Source: RYN-230 sp963813975
GTDB lineage: Bacteria; Actinomycetota; Actinomycetes; Streptosporangiales; Streptosporangiaceae
Assembly (NCBI GenBank): GCA_963813975.1
Contig: CAWFAP010000007.1
Coordinates: 372,001-436,000, forward strand
DNA: 64,000 nt
Direction: 5' to 3'
Positions 1 to 8,892 of the stretch are shown here, one piece after another. The first letter of the stretch is position 1. Each line of letters opens with the position of its first letter. The translations under genes were made by a program, and so were the position numbers. Below the pieces are notes generated by a model. That model made no database searches. It saw nothing but the letters and a program-made list of their open reading frames with translations, and was not told the origin of the DNA.

Positions 1-163
1 GCGTCTTGCCCGTGCCCGTGCGGGCCTGGCCGATGATGTCGTGCCCGCTCAGCCCGATGGGCAGGGCCAGGCTCTGGATGGGGAACGGCGTGGTGATCCC
101 GGCGACCTCCAGGGCCGCACAGATCTGCTCATCTACGCCGAGGTCACGGAACGTTTGCGTCAC
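1..163 (-). CDS. rhlE: DEAD-box RNA helicase, N-terminal part (cut by window edge)
   Basis: Reading the minus strand from a GTG at 163 gives VTQTFRDLGVDEQICAALE, followed by the Q motif region (ITTPFPIQSLALP) and motif I (GQARTGTGKT), where the window ends. This is the start of an ATP-dependent DEAD-box RNA helicase. The neighbours on the right (ferritin-like protein, DUF3107, TetR) are the partners usually found beside RhlE-type helicases in actinobacteria, which supports the name. The frame stays open upstream of 163 but has no ATG; a CTG start is possible. No clear ribosome binding site is visible, so the exact start is uncertain. Confidence 0.85.
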   Translation of the reverse strand, partial: MTQTFRDLGVDEQICAALEVAGITTPFPIQSLALPIGLSGHDIIGQARTGTGKT

Positions 164-576
164 GTCCGGAGAACCTGCTGCCGGGTTATCCTCAGCCGGC
201 GGTTCTGCTACGGACGATGTCAGTGTGGTTGTCAGTTGAATCAGCTTCCATCAGTGGCCCGCTGTTTGGGCACGCCCTATACGCGCGTCCTTGCCACTGC
301 GGACCTGGCTATCGGCTCCACCAGCAGGCCTCGCCTGCCAGTGCAGTAAGACATCCGGCCAGCCCAGCGCTGGCGGTCTCGCCGCTGGGTCCAGTCAACG
401 CTGTGTCCTGCCATCGCCGGCGTGCTTGCGCGGCCGGCTGGCCACGAGCCTTACTGCTAGGAAGAACACGGCAGAGGGTTGCCGCATTCCTTTCCAAGTT
501 CTGACTCGCAGTGTACCAATGTGTCCTGGCCTGCGGGGCGACCAACTCGCGGTGCCACGGTTGTTACGCTTCGCGG
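164..576. other. Non-coding gap between divergent helicase and ferritin-like genes
   Basis: About 410 bases between two divergent genes. Short open frames here have no family resemblance and look like chance. It should carry promoters for both genes. Near the right end, TTACGCT lies about 6 bases upstream of the GTG at 577, consistent with a -10 element of a leaderless transcript. Confidence 0.4.
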
Positions 577-1401
577 GTGACCGACGCACAGCGGCGCGAG
601 GATGCGCCGGGTGAGCCCCTCGAGCCCCGCCAACGGGGCCAGCGCAGCGAGCCAGGGCAGCAGGGGCAGCCTTCCCGTGAGGGAATCGTTGACCTGCTCG
701 GCCTGCTGGCCTACGCGGAACTTGATGCGTACTTCCGGCTGACCGAGGACGCGGCGCTCGCCCCCACGCTCGCGGACCGGGCCGCCCTGGCCGGGATGGC
801 GGTCGCCGAGTTCGGCCACTTCCGGCTGCTGTGCGATCAGCTGTCGGTGCTGGGCGCCCAGCCGGATCAGGCGATGCTGCCGTTCGCCCCGGCGCTGGAT
901 GCGTTCCACGCAAGGACCGCCCCGGCGGACTGGCTGGAAGGCCTGGTCAAGGCGTACGTCGGGGACGGGATCGCGGCGGACTTCTACCGGACGGTGGCCG
1001 AGCTGGTCGACCCGCAGACCCGCGAGCTCGTGCTCCGGGTGCTGGCCGACACCGGGCACGCGAAGTTCGTCATCGCCCGGGTCCGCGCGGCCATCGCGGC
1101 GGACCCGCACCTGAGCGGACGGCTCGCGCTCTGGGCCCGGCGGCTGGTCGGGGAGGCGCTGGCCCAGGCGTACCGGGTCGTCGCCGACCGGCGCTCGCTG
1201 GCCGGCCTGCTGGCCGGACCCGCCCCGGTCCTGGCGGGGACCACGGAGGCGGGGACCGCGGAGGCGGGCGCCGCTCTCCCCGCGGGGACTGCGGAGGCGG
1301 GCGCCGCTCCGCCGGGCGAGCTCGGTGACATCGGCCGGATGCTGGCCCGCATCACCGACGCCCACGCCCAGCGCATGGCCTCGCTCGGCCTGGCCAGCTA
1401 A
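577..1401 (+). CDS. Ferritin-like fold protein (tRNA-hydroxylase/ferritin-like superfamily)
   Basis: Product of 274 aa. Its core (EGIVDLLGLLAYAELDAYFRL, then MAVAEFGHFRLL, WLEGLVKAYVGDG, ADTGHAKFVI) has the helical pattern of actinobacterial ferritin-like proteins; the regularly spaced Glu and His could bind a di-iron centre. The substrate is unknown. An Ala/Gly/Thr-rich segment (roughly residues 220-245) interrupts the end before a final helix. The open frame reaches back to 511, but GTG at 577 is preferred because it precedes the conserved part and sits just after a TTACGCT -10-like element, suggesting a leaderless mRNA. It sits in the conserved helicase-DUF3107-TetR neighbourhood. Confidence 0.75.
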   Translation: MTDAQRREDAPGEPLEPRQRGQRSEPGQQGQPSREGIVDLLGLLAYAELDAYFRLTEDAALAPTLADRAALAGMAVAEFGHFRLLCDQLSVLGAQPDQAMLPFAPALDAFHARTAPADWLEGLVKAYVGDGIAADFYRTVAELVDPQTRELVLRVLADTGHAKFVIARVRAAIAADPHLSGRLALWARRLVGEALAQAYRVVADRRSLAGLLAGPAPVLAGTTEAGTAEAGAALPAGTAEAGAAPPGELGDIGRMLARITDAHAQRMASLGLAS

Positions 1402-1438
1402 CCCCCGCCCGGCCGGGCCAGCTCAGCGGCTGGGCGAG

Positions 1439-1663
1439 CTAGTGGAAGCCGACCCGGCGCTGCTCGACGTCGGCCAGCTCGACATAGGCGATCTTGCTGG
1501 CCGGGACGAGGAACTTCCCGCCCTTGTCGTCGGGCAGCACGAACAGCCCGCCGTCCTCGGAGGTCATCGCCTGGGTGAGCGCACGCTCCAGCTCTTCGGC
1601 CGAGACGTTGGTCTCCACGACGATTTCACGCGGGATGGACTGGATCCCGATCTTGACTTCCAC
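1439..1663 (-). CDS. DUF3107 family protein
   Basis: A 74-aa protein starting MEVKIGIQSIPREIVVE (GTG start) with AGGAG four bases upstream. Length and sequence match the DUF3107 family, found next to a TetR regulator and an RhlE-type helicase in many actinobacteria. Function is unknown. It lies downstream of the TetR gene on the same strand with a gap of 59 bases, so the two may be co-transcribed. Confidence 0.85.
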   Translation of the reverse strand: MEVKIGIQSIPREIVVETNVSAEELERALTQAMTSEDGGLFVLPDDKGGKFLVPASKIAYVELADVEQRRVGFH

Positions 1664-1722
1664 GGCGCTCCTGTGCTCGGACTCGAAGGGGACAGCGACG
1701 GCGAACCGCCACGGTGCGCGGC

Positions 1723-2343
1723 TCAGCCCGTGCGGGGCCAGCCGCTGATGCCGCGCCAGGCTAGCCGGGCCATGAGCTGCTCCGCGGCGTCCTTGGGAAT
1801 CGCGCCGTCAGTGCCCAGCCAGTAGGTCGCGCTGATCTGTGCCATCCCGACCAGTCCGATGCCGAGCAGGTGGGCCTCGTCGTCGCCCAGCCCCGCGTCC
1901 ACGCGGATGAACTCGCTGATCATGTCCGCGTGCACGCGCATGGTGGCGTCGAGCCGGTCCCGCACCGCGGGCTCGTTGCGCAGGTCGGACTCGAAGACCA
2001 GGCGGAACGCCTCGCCGGTGCTCGCCACGAAGTCGAAGAAGGCCTGGAAGGTGGCGCTGACCCGCTGCTTGTTGTCGGTGGTGGAAGCGAGCGCGTTGCG
2101 GATGGTGTCGGTCAGCGCCGCGACGCTCTCGTCCAGCAACGCCAGGTAGAGGTCGAGCTTGCCCGGGAAATGCTGGTAGAGCACGGGCTTGCTGACCCCG
2201 GCCCGCTCGGCGATCTCGTCCATCGCTGCCGCGTGGTAGCCCTGTGCGACGAAGACTTCCTGGGCGGCACCCAGTAGCTGCCGACGCCGGGCTTGCCTCG
2301 GCAGCCGCGTACCGGCCGTACGGGCCTGCGGTGTTGCTGTCAC
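1723..2343 (-). CDS. TetR/AcrR family transcriptional regulator
   Basis: A 206-aa protein. The N-terminal helix-turn-helix reads LLGAAQEVFVAQGYHAAAMDEIAERAGVSKPVLYQHFPGK, classic for TetR; the C-terminal ligand/dimerisation domain is all-helical. The frame is open to 2451, but GTG at 2343 with GGAG seven bases upstream gives the usual length. The target is not evident; DUF3107 follows on the same strand. Confidence 0.9.
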   Translation of the reverse strand: MTATPQARTAGTRLPRQARRRQLLGAAQEVFVAQGYHAAAMDEIAERAGVSKPVLYQHFPGKLDLYLALLDESVAALTDTIRNALASTTDNKQRVSATFQAFFDFVASTGEAFRLVFESDLRNEPAVRDRLDATMRVHADMISEFIRVDAGLGDDEAHLLGIGLVGMAQISATYWLGTDGAIPKDAAEQLMARLAWRGISGWPRTG

Positions 2344-2488
2344 GAGACTCTCCGTTTGCGTCAGTCGGGCGGCAATTCCGCCCGATGCACGCCATCCTAC
2401 GACCGCTCGTCCCCTGGGATGGGGGTAACGGAGGGTGACCCCCAGTGCCATAACGGGATCACGTCAGCGGGATCCGGAGACGTCCCGG

Positions 2489-2695
2489 TCAGCGGTGCGC
2501 GTCCCCGTTTTCCTCGCCGGACGCGACCTCCTGGTGCTGCTCGGCCACGTCGGCCTCGTTCGCCTCGTCGGGCACCTCGAAGCCTTCCGGCTTTTCGGCT
2601 TCGTCGTCCTCGCCCGGCAGGGGCTGGTGCTGCTCGATGGCATCCTCGGTCGGCACCTCAGGATCCTCAGTGGGTTCCCAGCTGATGTCACTCAT
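2489..2695 (-). CDS. Small acidic hypothetical protein
   Basis: A 68-aa protein starting MSDISWEPTEDPEVPTED, extremely rich in Glu, Asp and Pro and without hydrophobic segments, so probably disordered and cytoplasmic. A good ribosome binding site (GAGGGG) lies eight bases before the ATG. It follows the flavoprotein gene on the same strand by 11 bases, so the pair is probably one operon. The longer frame running through it is a shadow of the flavoprotein. No function can be assigned. Confidence 0.7.
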   Translation of the reverse strand: MSDISWEPTEDPEVPTEDAIEQHQPLPGEDDEAEKPEGFEVPDEANEADVAEQHQEVASGEENGDAHR

Positions 2696-2706
2696 CAGCG
2701 CGCCCC

Positions 2707-4542
2707 TCAACTGTTGTGTGATGGTTGGGTGGTCACCCGGCCGGGGCCCGTGGGGGGCGGCGCGGCCGGTTTCCTCGAGGGTAGTGCCCCCCGGGCCGGG
2801 CCCGCGGCCGGCCCGGCGGACGCGGCGCGGGCCTGCCCCAGCAGGGTCCGGGCCGGCTGGGCGCCCGGTCCTCCGCCATCCTGACCTGCTCCCGTTCCCT
2901 GAGTTCCCGGGCCCTGACCAGCACTCACGCTCTGACCGGTGCCTCCGCCGGGGCCAGCGCCCGCGCCCGCGTTCCCGCCGGGCACCGGACCGGCGCCCGC
3001 GCCCGTGGACGGCCCCCTGTCCCCGCCCGCCGCCGGCCCTGAGCCCAGCCGCGCTTCCCGGCCCGCGCCCGGCCCGCCCGCACCCGGCCCGCTGGTGGCC
3101 TGATTTGCGGAACCGTGCGCCAGGCCGCGCAACGGTGTCTCCACCGCCTCGCCGTACGTCGGGAACGCATGCACCACGTCGGTCAGCACGGCCAGCGGGA
3201 TCCGGGCCCGGATGGCCAGCGTCACCTCGCCCATCCACTCCTCGGCATCCGGCCCGATCGCCGCCGCGCCGACCAGGATGTCGCCGGCCCCAGCGTCCGC
3301 GTACAGCTCGACCCGGCCGCGGTCGTCGTCTTCCACGGTGGCCCGGGCCGTCTCGGCCAGGTCGTAGCTGACCGTGATCAGGTCGACCCCGGTAGCCGCG
3401 GCCAGCGACGGGGACATGCCTACCGTGTAGACCGACGGTGAGGTGTACACGGTGCGCGGGATGGCCCGGTAGTCGGCGGCCCGGGTGCCGCCCAGGAGGT
3501 TGGCCACCACGATTTCCGCCTGGTACCGCGCGGTGTGCGTGTACGGCGCCACGGCGGTCACGTCGCCCGCGGCCCAGACCCGCCCCGCGGTCGCCGCGGG
3601 GGCGGCCGCCTTCCCGGGCTCGCCGTCCCCGGGCGCACCCGGCCCGGCCTTCCCCGGAGCGTTGGGCACGACCCGGCAGGTCTCGTCCAGCGGCAGCATC
3701 TCGCCGGGGCCGGCTGAGATGCCGAGCTCCTCCAGGCCGAGCCCGGACAGCCGGGGCCGGCGGCCGCTGGCCAGCAGCACCCGGTCGGCCTCGGGCCTGG
3801 TCCCGTCGGCCAGTGTCAGCGCCAGCCCGGCGTCGGTGGTCTCCGCCTTGACCACGGCCGATCCCAGCCGCAGGTCCACCCCGGTCCGCCGCAGCGCATC
3901 GCCGAGGATCTCGCTGGTGAACTGGGCCTCGCCGGGCAGCACGTGCGATTCCGCCTCGACCAGCGTGACCTGGGAGCCGAACGCCGCGTAGATCTGCGCG
4001 AGCTCGCAGCCCACCGGGCCCGCGCCCAGCACCACCAGCCGCCGCGGCAGGTCCGGGCAGGTGAGCGCCTCCGCGCTGGTCCACGCGGGCACGTCGGTCA
4101 GGCCTTCGACGGGCGGCGCGACCGGCTCGCTCCCGGTGCACACGACCAGGTCCTGGTAGTGCAGGGTCAGCGGGCAGGCCGGGGCGGCCCCATTCAGGCT
4201 GCTGCGGGCCGGATGCGGCTGGACCTCGACCGTGCCGGGCCCGGTGATCCGGCCGGTACCGCGGATCAGGGTCACGCCGGCCTCGGCGAGCCGGGCCGCG
4301 GCCGCGGCGTCGTCGAGATGCCCGGCAACCTCGTCGCGGCGGGCGACCGCGTGCTCCCAGGTCTCACCGCGGCGCGCGGACTGGAGCAGCGACTTGGAGG
4401 CCATATCGGCCAGGTACGGCGCCTCGCCACCGACGAGGCCCGCCTCCACCAAGGCCGTGGACCGCCCGGCGCGCGACACCTCGATGGCGATGAGGCTGCC
4501 GGAAGTCCCCCCGCCGAGCACGACGACGTCGAAGTCAGGCAT
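2707..4542 (-). CDS. FAD/NAD(P)-dependent oxidoreductase, dihydrolipoamide dehydrogenase-like, redox cysteines missing
   Basis: A 611-aa protein. It has the FAD motif DVVVLGGGTSG at residues 4-14, an NAD-binding GAGPVGCELAQIYAAFG segment, the second FAD motif WAAGDVTAVAPY, and a dimerisation domain with HAFPTYGE, which retains the His-Glu pair of the family. Where dihydrolipoamide and mercuric reductases have the CxxxxC disulphide (GGTCLNVGCIPSK), this protein reads GGEAPYLADMASK, so both cysteines are gone. The last 110-130 residues are a Gly/Ala/Pro-rich tail. ATG at 4542 is preferred because GGGGGAGG precedes it. It may be a flavin reductase or NAD(P)H oxidase that does not use a disulphide; the substrate is unknown. 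Confidence 0.85.
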   Translation of the reverse strand: MPDFDVVVLGGGTSGSLIAIEVSRAGRSTALVEAGLVGGEAPYLADMASKSLLQSARRGETWEHAVARRDEVAGHLDDAAAAARLAEAGVTLIRGTGRITGPGTVEVQPHPARSSLNGAAPACPLTLHYQDLVVCTGSEPVAPPVEGLTDVPAWTSAEALTCPDLPRRLVVLGAGPVGCELAQIYAAFGSQVTLVEAESHVLPGEAQFTSEILGDALRRTGVDLRLGSAVVKAETTDAGLALTLADGTRPEADRVLLASGRRPRLSGLGLEELGISAGPGEMLPLDETCRVVPNAPGKAGPGAPGDGEPGKAAAPAATAGRVWAAGDVTAVAPYTHTARYQAEIVVANLLGGTRAADYRAIPRTVYTSPSVYTVGMSPSLAAATGVDLITVSYDLAETARATVEDDDRGRVELYADAGAGDILVGAAAIGPDAEEWMGEVTLAIRARIPLAVLTDVVHAFPTYGEAVETPLRGLAHGSANQATSGPGAGGPGAGREARLGSGPAAGGDRGPSTGAGAGPVPGGNAGAGAGPGGGTGQSVSAGQGPGTQGTGAGQDGGGPGAQPARTLLGQARAASAGPAAGPARGALPSRKPAAPPPTGPGRVTTQPSHNS

Positions 4543-4655
4543 GCGCTGATCCTCCCCCGACTCGCTGGACGTACGCAGTCCGTTCATCATGACAGCCGTA
4601 CCCAAAGCCAGGCCGCCAGAGGGGCACATTCCTCGCATCTGGGTAGGGAGACACC

Positions 4656-5486
4656 ATGCGCAGCATGTGGAAGGGAGCCATCTCCTTCGGCCTCGTCACG
4701 ATCCCGGTCAAGCTGTATACCGCCACCGAGCAACGGGATGTTTCGTTCCGCCAGGTGCACGTGAACGACGGCGGCCGGATCCACTTCCGCCGGGTCTGCT
4801 CCGTGGACGACGAGGAGGTCCCGTACGCCGACGTGGCCAAGGGGTACGAGCTCGAGGACGGCGAGATGGTGGTGCTGACCGACGAGGATCTCGCCCACCT
4901 GCCGCTGCCCACGGCCCGCAGCATCGAGGTGCTGAACTTCAGCCCGGCCGACCAGGTTGACCCCATCCTGTGGAACCGGAGCTACTACATGGAACCCGAG
5001 CCGGCCGGGACCCGGGCCTACGTGCTGCTCCGCGAGGCCCTGGACCGCACCGGCAAAGTCGCGGTGACCAAGGTGGCGCTGCGCCAGCGCGAGTCCCTCG
5101 CCGTAGTGCGCAGCCACGACGGCCTGCTGGTGCTGGAGACGATGCTGTGGCCCGACGAGATACGCGCCGCCGACTTCCCGTTCCTCGACCAGGACATCGA
5201 CGTCCGGGCCCAGGAACTGCGGATGGCGACCTCGCTCGTCGACTCCATGAGCGAGGACTTCGAGCCGGACCAGTACCACGACGAGTACCGGGAGGCCCTG
5301 GAGCAGCTGGTCGCGGCCAAGGTCGAGGGCCGCGAGGTGACCCCGTCTCCCGAGCCGGCCGCCGACGAGGAGCCGGCCAGCCTGCTGGACGCGCTGCAGG
5401 CCAGCCTGGACGCCGCCACCAAGGGCCGCGGGCCGGCCCCGGCCAAGCGCCAGACGGGCCGGACGGGCCGGAAGGCCAGCGCCTGA
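4656..5486 (+). CDS. ku: Ku homodimer protein, non-homologous end joining
   Basis: A 276-aa protein starting MRSMWKGAISFGLVTIPVKLYTATE, the hallmark N-terminus of bacterial Ku, followed by the complete Ku core (FRRVCSVDDEEVPYADVAKGYE, then LWPDEIR). Ku rings double-strand breaks and recruits the LigD polymerase-ligase; no ligD lies in this window. The C-terminal 45 residues are a Lys/Arg/Pro/Ala-rich extension like those that bind DNA in actinobacterial Ku. It is divergent from the flavoprotein gene. AGGGAG precedes the ATG. Confidence 0.96.
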   Translation: MRSMWKGAISFGLVTIPVKLYTATEQRDVSFRQVHVNDGGRIHFRRVCSVDDEEVPYADVAKGYELEDGEMVVLTDEDLAHLPLPTARSIEVLNFSPADQVDPILWNRSYYMEPEPAGTRAYVLLREALDRTGKVAVTKVALRQRESLAVVRSHDGLLVLETMLWPDEIRAADFPFLDQDIDVRAQELRMATSLVDSMSEDFEPDQYHDEYREALEQLVAAKVEGREVTPSPEPAADEEPASLLDALQASLDAATKGRGPAPAKRQTGRTGRKASA

Positions 5487-5502
5487 GCGATCAGCGCCGG
5501 GT

Positions 5503-5523
5503 AATTCTCCGCAACGAAAACCA
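5503..5523 (+). repeat. Dispersed 21-bp motif, copy 1
   Basis: A 21-base string (starts AATTCTCCGC, ends CGAAAACCA) between ku and the aldo/keto reductase gene. An identical copy in the same orientation lies 50 kb away at 55380-55400, upstream of the PadR gene. Part of it also occurs inside nagA (6885-6900, inverted) and inside the Rieske gene (52463-52477, inverted). Confidence 0.6.
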
Positions 5524-5570
5524 TCCCAGTACCCTGACTGCGCCAGGGATCCACGATTGGGCGGGAGCTC

Positions 5571-7736
5571 ATGAGACAACGCACGCTCGGCCAGGGCCTC
5601 ACGGTCACCGAACTCGGGCTCGGCTGCATGGGCATGAGCCAGTCGTACGGTGCCCCGGATGACGAGGAGTCGGTGGCTACCATCCACCGGGCCCTCGACC
5701 TCGGCGTGACGTTCCTGGACACCGCGGACGCCTACGGCCCGTTCACCAACGAGCGCCTGGTCGGCGGGGCCATCAAGGGCCGCCGGGACCAGGTGGTGCT
5801 GGCCACGAAGTTCGGCAACGAGCGGCGGCCCGACGGCAGCCGGACGGTCAACGGAGGTCCCGAGTACGTGCGCGCGGCCTGCGACGCGTCGCTGGAACGG
5901 CTCGGCACCGACCACATCGACCTGTACTACCAGCACCGGGTGGACCGCGACGTTCCCGTCGAGGACACCTGGGGTGCGATGGGCGAGCTGGTCCAGGCGG
6001 GCAAGGTCCGCTACCTGGGCATCTCCGAGGCGGCGCCGGCCACCGTGCGGCGGGCTCACGCCGTGCACCCGGTCACGGCGGGCCAGTATGAGTACTCGCT
6101 GTTCAGCCGCGAACCGGAGGACGACCTGCTGCCCGTGCTCCGCGAGCTCAGCATCGGCCTGGTGTCCTACAGCCCGCTCGGCCGCGGGCTGCTGACCGGG
6201 TCGCTGGGCACCTCAGGCGGGTTCGCCGCGGGCGACTTCCGGAACGCCGCCCCGCGCTTCCAGGGCGAGAACTACGACCGGAACCTGGCTGTCGCGGCCC
6301 GGGTGGCCGAGATCGCCGAGGCCAAGGGGGTCACCCCCGCCCAGCTGGCCATCGCGTGGGTGCTGGCCCAGGGCACCGACATCGTCGCGATCCCGGGCAC
6401 CAAGCGGCGCACCTACCTGGAGCAGAACCTGGCCGCGGCCGACATCGTGCTCACCCCCGAGGACATGATCGCGCTGGGCAAGGCGGTGCCGCGGGACGCG
6501 ATCGCCGGGGAGCGCTACCCGGCGCCGTTCATGGCCAGCATCGGGCTGTCGCCGGCGCCCGTGATCATTACTGCCCCGCGGGTCATTACCGCCCGGCCCG
6601 GCGCTCCAGTGCTGGAGCCCGGGTACGTCGTGACGGCCGGGGACCGGATCACGGACGTGGGGCCGGGCCCGCCGCCCGGTCCCCCGGACGTCGAGCTGGA
6701 CCGGGGGGTGCTGGTCCCCGGGCTGGTCAACCTTCAGGTCAACGGGTACTTCGGCGTGGAGATGCAGGCCGTCGAGCCAGATGGCTGGGCCACCGTGGCT
6801 GGGCGCCTGCCCAGCACGGGGTGCACGGCCTTCCTCCCCACGTTCATCACGTCTCCGGTGAAGCGACTGGCCACGGCCCTGGGGTTCGTTGCGGAGAATT
6901 TGGCGGAGCGGAGGTGGCGAGGCGCGCGGGTGCTCGGCGTGCATCTGGAAGGGCCGTTCATCTCGCCGCGGCGGCGCGGTGCGCATAACCCGGACTGGAT
7001 CGTGCCGCCCGCGCCCGGCGCGATCGCGGAGCTGCTGGACGCCGGGGCGGGCCTGATCCGGGTGGTCACGCTGGCGCCTGAGGTAGACGGGGGGCTGGCC
7101 GCGGTCGGCCAGCTGGCCGGCGCGGGCGTGCTGGTCAGCGTGGGGCACAGCAACGCGACCGCGGCGCAGGTCGCGGCGGCCGCCGGGGCCGGGGCGCGGA
7201 TGGTCACGCACCTGTTCAACGCGCAGCCAGGTATTAAGTCCCGCGAGCCGGGCGTGGTCGGCCAGGCGCTGGCCGACCCCCGGCTGACCAGCGGGCTGAT
7301 CATGGACACGCACCACGTGGCGCCGGCCAACTGCGCGCTGGCGTTCGCCGCCGCGCCGGGCCGGGTCTTCCTGGTCACTGACGCGGCCGCCTGCGCGGGC
7401 ATGCCGGCCGGGAAGTACCTGCTCGGCGGCGAGCCGATCACGCTGCCGCCTGGCGACGGGGTGCCGCCGCGCCGCGCGGACGGCGGGCTGGCCGGGTCGG
7501 CGTTGCGGATCGACCGTGCGATCGCGAACATGGTGGCGGAGCTGGCCCGGGCGGGCAATCCGGGCGGGGCGGGGCTGGCCGAGGCGGTGGCCGCGGCGTC
7601 CCGGGTCCCCGCCGACCTGATCGGCCGGCCGGATCTGGGGCGGCTCGCCCCGGGGGCGGCGGCCGACCTGGTGTGGCTCGACGACGACCTGCGGGCCTCC
7701 GCGACCTGGATCGATGGTGAGAGGGTGTACCCGTGA
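5571..7736 (+). CDS. nagA: Aldo/keto reductase fused in frame to N-acetylglucosamine-6-phosphate deacetylase
   Basis: One open frame of 721 aa. Residues 1 to about 325 are a complete aldo/keto reductase (ELGLGCMGMSQSYG, the catalytic FLDTADAYGP region, VVLATKFG, YYQHRVD). From about residue 331 it is a full NagA: GLVNLQVNGYFGVE, metal-ligand HLEGPFISP, VGHSNAT, THLFNAQPGIKSREPG, and catalytic Asp in FLVTDAAACAGM. NagA removes the acetyl group from GlcNAc-6-phosphate to give GlcN-6-phosphate. Aldo/keto reductases of this type normally stop near MASIGL; here no stop codon exists. A GTG at 6561 could be a separate nagA start but has no ribosome binding site. Downstream SIS and HAD genes form the rest of the operon. 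Confidence 0.88.
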   Translation: MRQRTLGQGLTVTELGLGCMGMSQSYGAPDDEESVATIHRALDLGVTFLDTADAYGPFTNERLVGGAIKGRRDQVVLATKFGNERRPDGSRTVNGGPEYVRAACDASLERLGTDHIDLYYQHRVDRDVPVEDTWGAMGELVQAGKVRYLGISEAAPATVRRAHAVHPVTAGQYEYSLFSREPEDDLLPVLRELSIGLVSYSPLGRGLLTGSLGTSGGFAAGDFRNAAPRFQGENYDRNLAVAARVAEIAEAKGVTPAQLAIAWVLAQGTDIVAIPGTKRRTYLEQNLAAADIVLTPEDMIALGKAVPRDAIAGERYPAPFMASIGLSPAPVIITAPRVITARPGAPVLEPGYVVTAGDRITDVGPGPPPGPPDVELDRGVLVPGLVNLQVNGYFGVEMQAVEPDGWATVAGRLPSTGCTAFLPTFITSPVKRLATALGFVAENLAERRWRGARVLGVHLEGPFISPRRRGAHNPDWIVPPAPGAIAELLDAGAGLIRVVTLAPEVDGGLAAVGQLAGAGVLVSVGHSNATAAQVAAAAGAGARMVTHLFNAQPGIKSREPGVVGQALADPRLTSGLIMDTHHVAPANCALAFAAAPGRVFLVTDAAACAGMPAGKYLLGGEPITLPPGDGVPPRRADGGLAGSALRIDRAIANMVAELARAGNPGGAGLAEAVAAASRVPADLIGRPDLGRLAPGAAADLVWLDDDLRASATWIDGERVYP
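6885..6900 (-). repeat. Partial copy of dispersed motif inside nagA
   Basis: TTCGTTGCGGAGAATT on the plus strand is the reverse complement of 16 bases of the motif at 5503. It is read as part of the nagA coding sequence (FVAEN), so it may be coincidental or a coding insertion. Confidence 0.35.
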
Positions 7737-7770
7737 GCGAGTCTGGTGCGGGCCAATGCCGGAGCCTCCT

Positions 7771-8892
7771 ATGACTGAGCCGACCGCGATGCGGACCGAG
7801 ATCGGGCAGCAGCCCGCCGCGTTGCGGGCCACGCTGGACGCGCTGATGCCGCGGGGCGGCGAGGCGGCCGCGCTGGCCCGGGACTGCCGCCAGGTCCTGT
7901 TCATCGCCCGCGGGACGTCCGATAACGCCGCGGTCTACGGGTCGTACCTGCTGCAGGCGCACGCCGGGATGCTGGCCACGCTGGCCTCCCCGTCGATCGC
8001 CACCGAATACCACAGCCGGCTCGACCTGTCCGGGGTGCTCGCGGTGGCGCTGTCCCAGTCTGGCGCGACCGAGGAGATCGTCGAGACGCTGGCCTGGGCG
8101 CGGGACTGCGGCGCGCGGACCCTGGCCATCACCAACGGCGGCGGCTCGCCGCTGACCCAGGTGGCCGACGTGGCCTTCGTGACCGCGGCGGGCGCGGAGC
8201 TGGCCGTCCCGGCGACCAAGACGTTCACCACCCAGCTCGCCGCGCTGGCCGTGCTGGCCATCGCCCTGGGCGCGGACCTGGACCCGGGCCTGCTGCGCGG
8301 CGTCCCGGACGAGATCGAGCGGATGCTGGCCGGCCCGGACGAAGTGACGCCGATGGTCGCCGAGCTGGCCGGTATTAGCCCGGGGGGGCGACTCCCCGGA
8401 ACCTCCCGGGATGGCCGACCCGCCGGGAACACGCCTGCGGCGCGCCCCGCCTCGCCGGCCATGGGGGTCGTCGTCTCCGGGCGGGGGCACGCATACGCGG
8501 CCGCGCTGGAGCTTGCGCTCAAGCTCAAGGAGGCGTGTTACCTGCACGCGATGGGGCTGTCCTGGGCGGACCTGCTGCACGGGCCGATCGCGGTGGTGGA
8601 CGCGGCCACGCCGGCCATCATCGTGGCGGCCGACTCCGGGCCCGCCCTGCCGGGCAGCATAGAGCTGGCCCGGCGCGTGGTCGCGGCCGGCGCGCGGGCC
8701 TACGCGATCGGCGGCGGCCCCGGCCTGGCCGCGGTGAGCAGCCTCGCGGTGCCCGGTCCCCGGCTGCCCGAATGGCTCGCGCCGCTCGGCCTCATCGTCC
8801 CGGGCCAGTTGCTGACCGAGGCCCTGTCCCGGCGGCTCGGCATTGACCCGGACAGCCCGCGCGGGCTCAGCAAGGTCACCCAGACCGCCTGA
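7771..8892 (+). CDS. SIS-domain sugar-phosphate isomerase/deaminase (NagB-II/AgaS type)
   Basis: A 373-aa protein with two SIS domains resembling the isomerase half of GlmS: FIARGTSDNAA, VALSQSGATEE and AVPATKTFTTQ in the first domain, YLHAMGLSWADLLHGPIAV in the second. A Gly/Pro/Arg-rich insert (about residues 205-230) separates them. Lying directly after NagA, it most likely converts GlcN-6-phosphate to fructose-6-phosphate and ammonia, replacing classical NagB. ATG at 7771 is chosen because GGAG sits six bases upstream; an in-frame ATG at 7756 is possible. Confidence 0.85.
   Translation: MTEPTAMRTEIGQQPAALRATLDALMPRGGEAAALARDCRQVLFIARGTSDNAAVYGSYLLQAHAGMLATLASPSIATEYHSRLDLSGVLAVALSQSGATEEIVETLAWARDCGARTLAITNGGGSPLTQVADVAFVTAAGAELAVPATKTFTTQLAALAVLAIALGADLDPGLLRGVPDEIERMLAGPDEVTPMVAELAGISPGGRLPGTSRDGRPAGNTPAARPASPAMGVVVSGRGHAYAAALELALKLKEACYLHAMGLSWADLLHGPIAVVDAATPAIIVAADSGPALPGSIELARRVVAAGARAYAIGGGPGLAAVSSLAVPGPRLPEWLAPLGLIVPGQLLTEALSRRLGIDPDSPRGLSKVTQTA

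Noticed and set aside
2489..4141. 550-codon minus-strand frame
   Set aside because: Only its last 68 codons (from 2695) look like a protein; the rest is a shadow of the flavoprotein gene in another frame.
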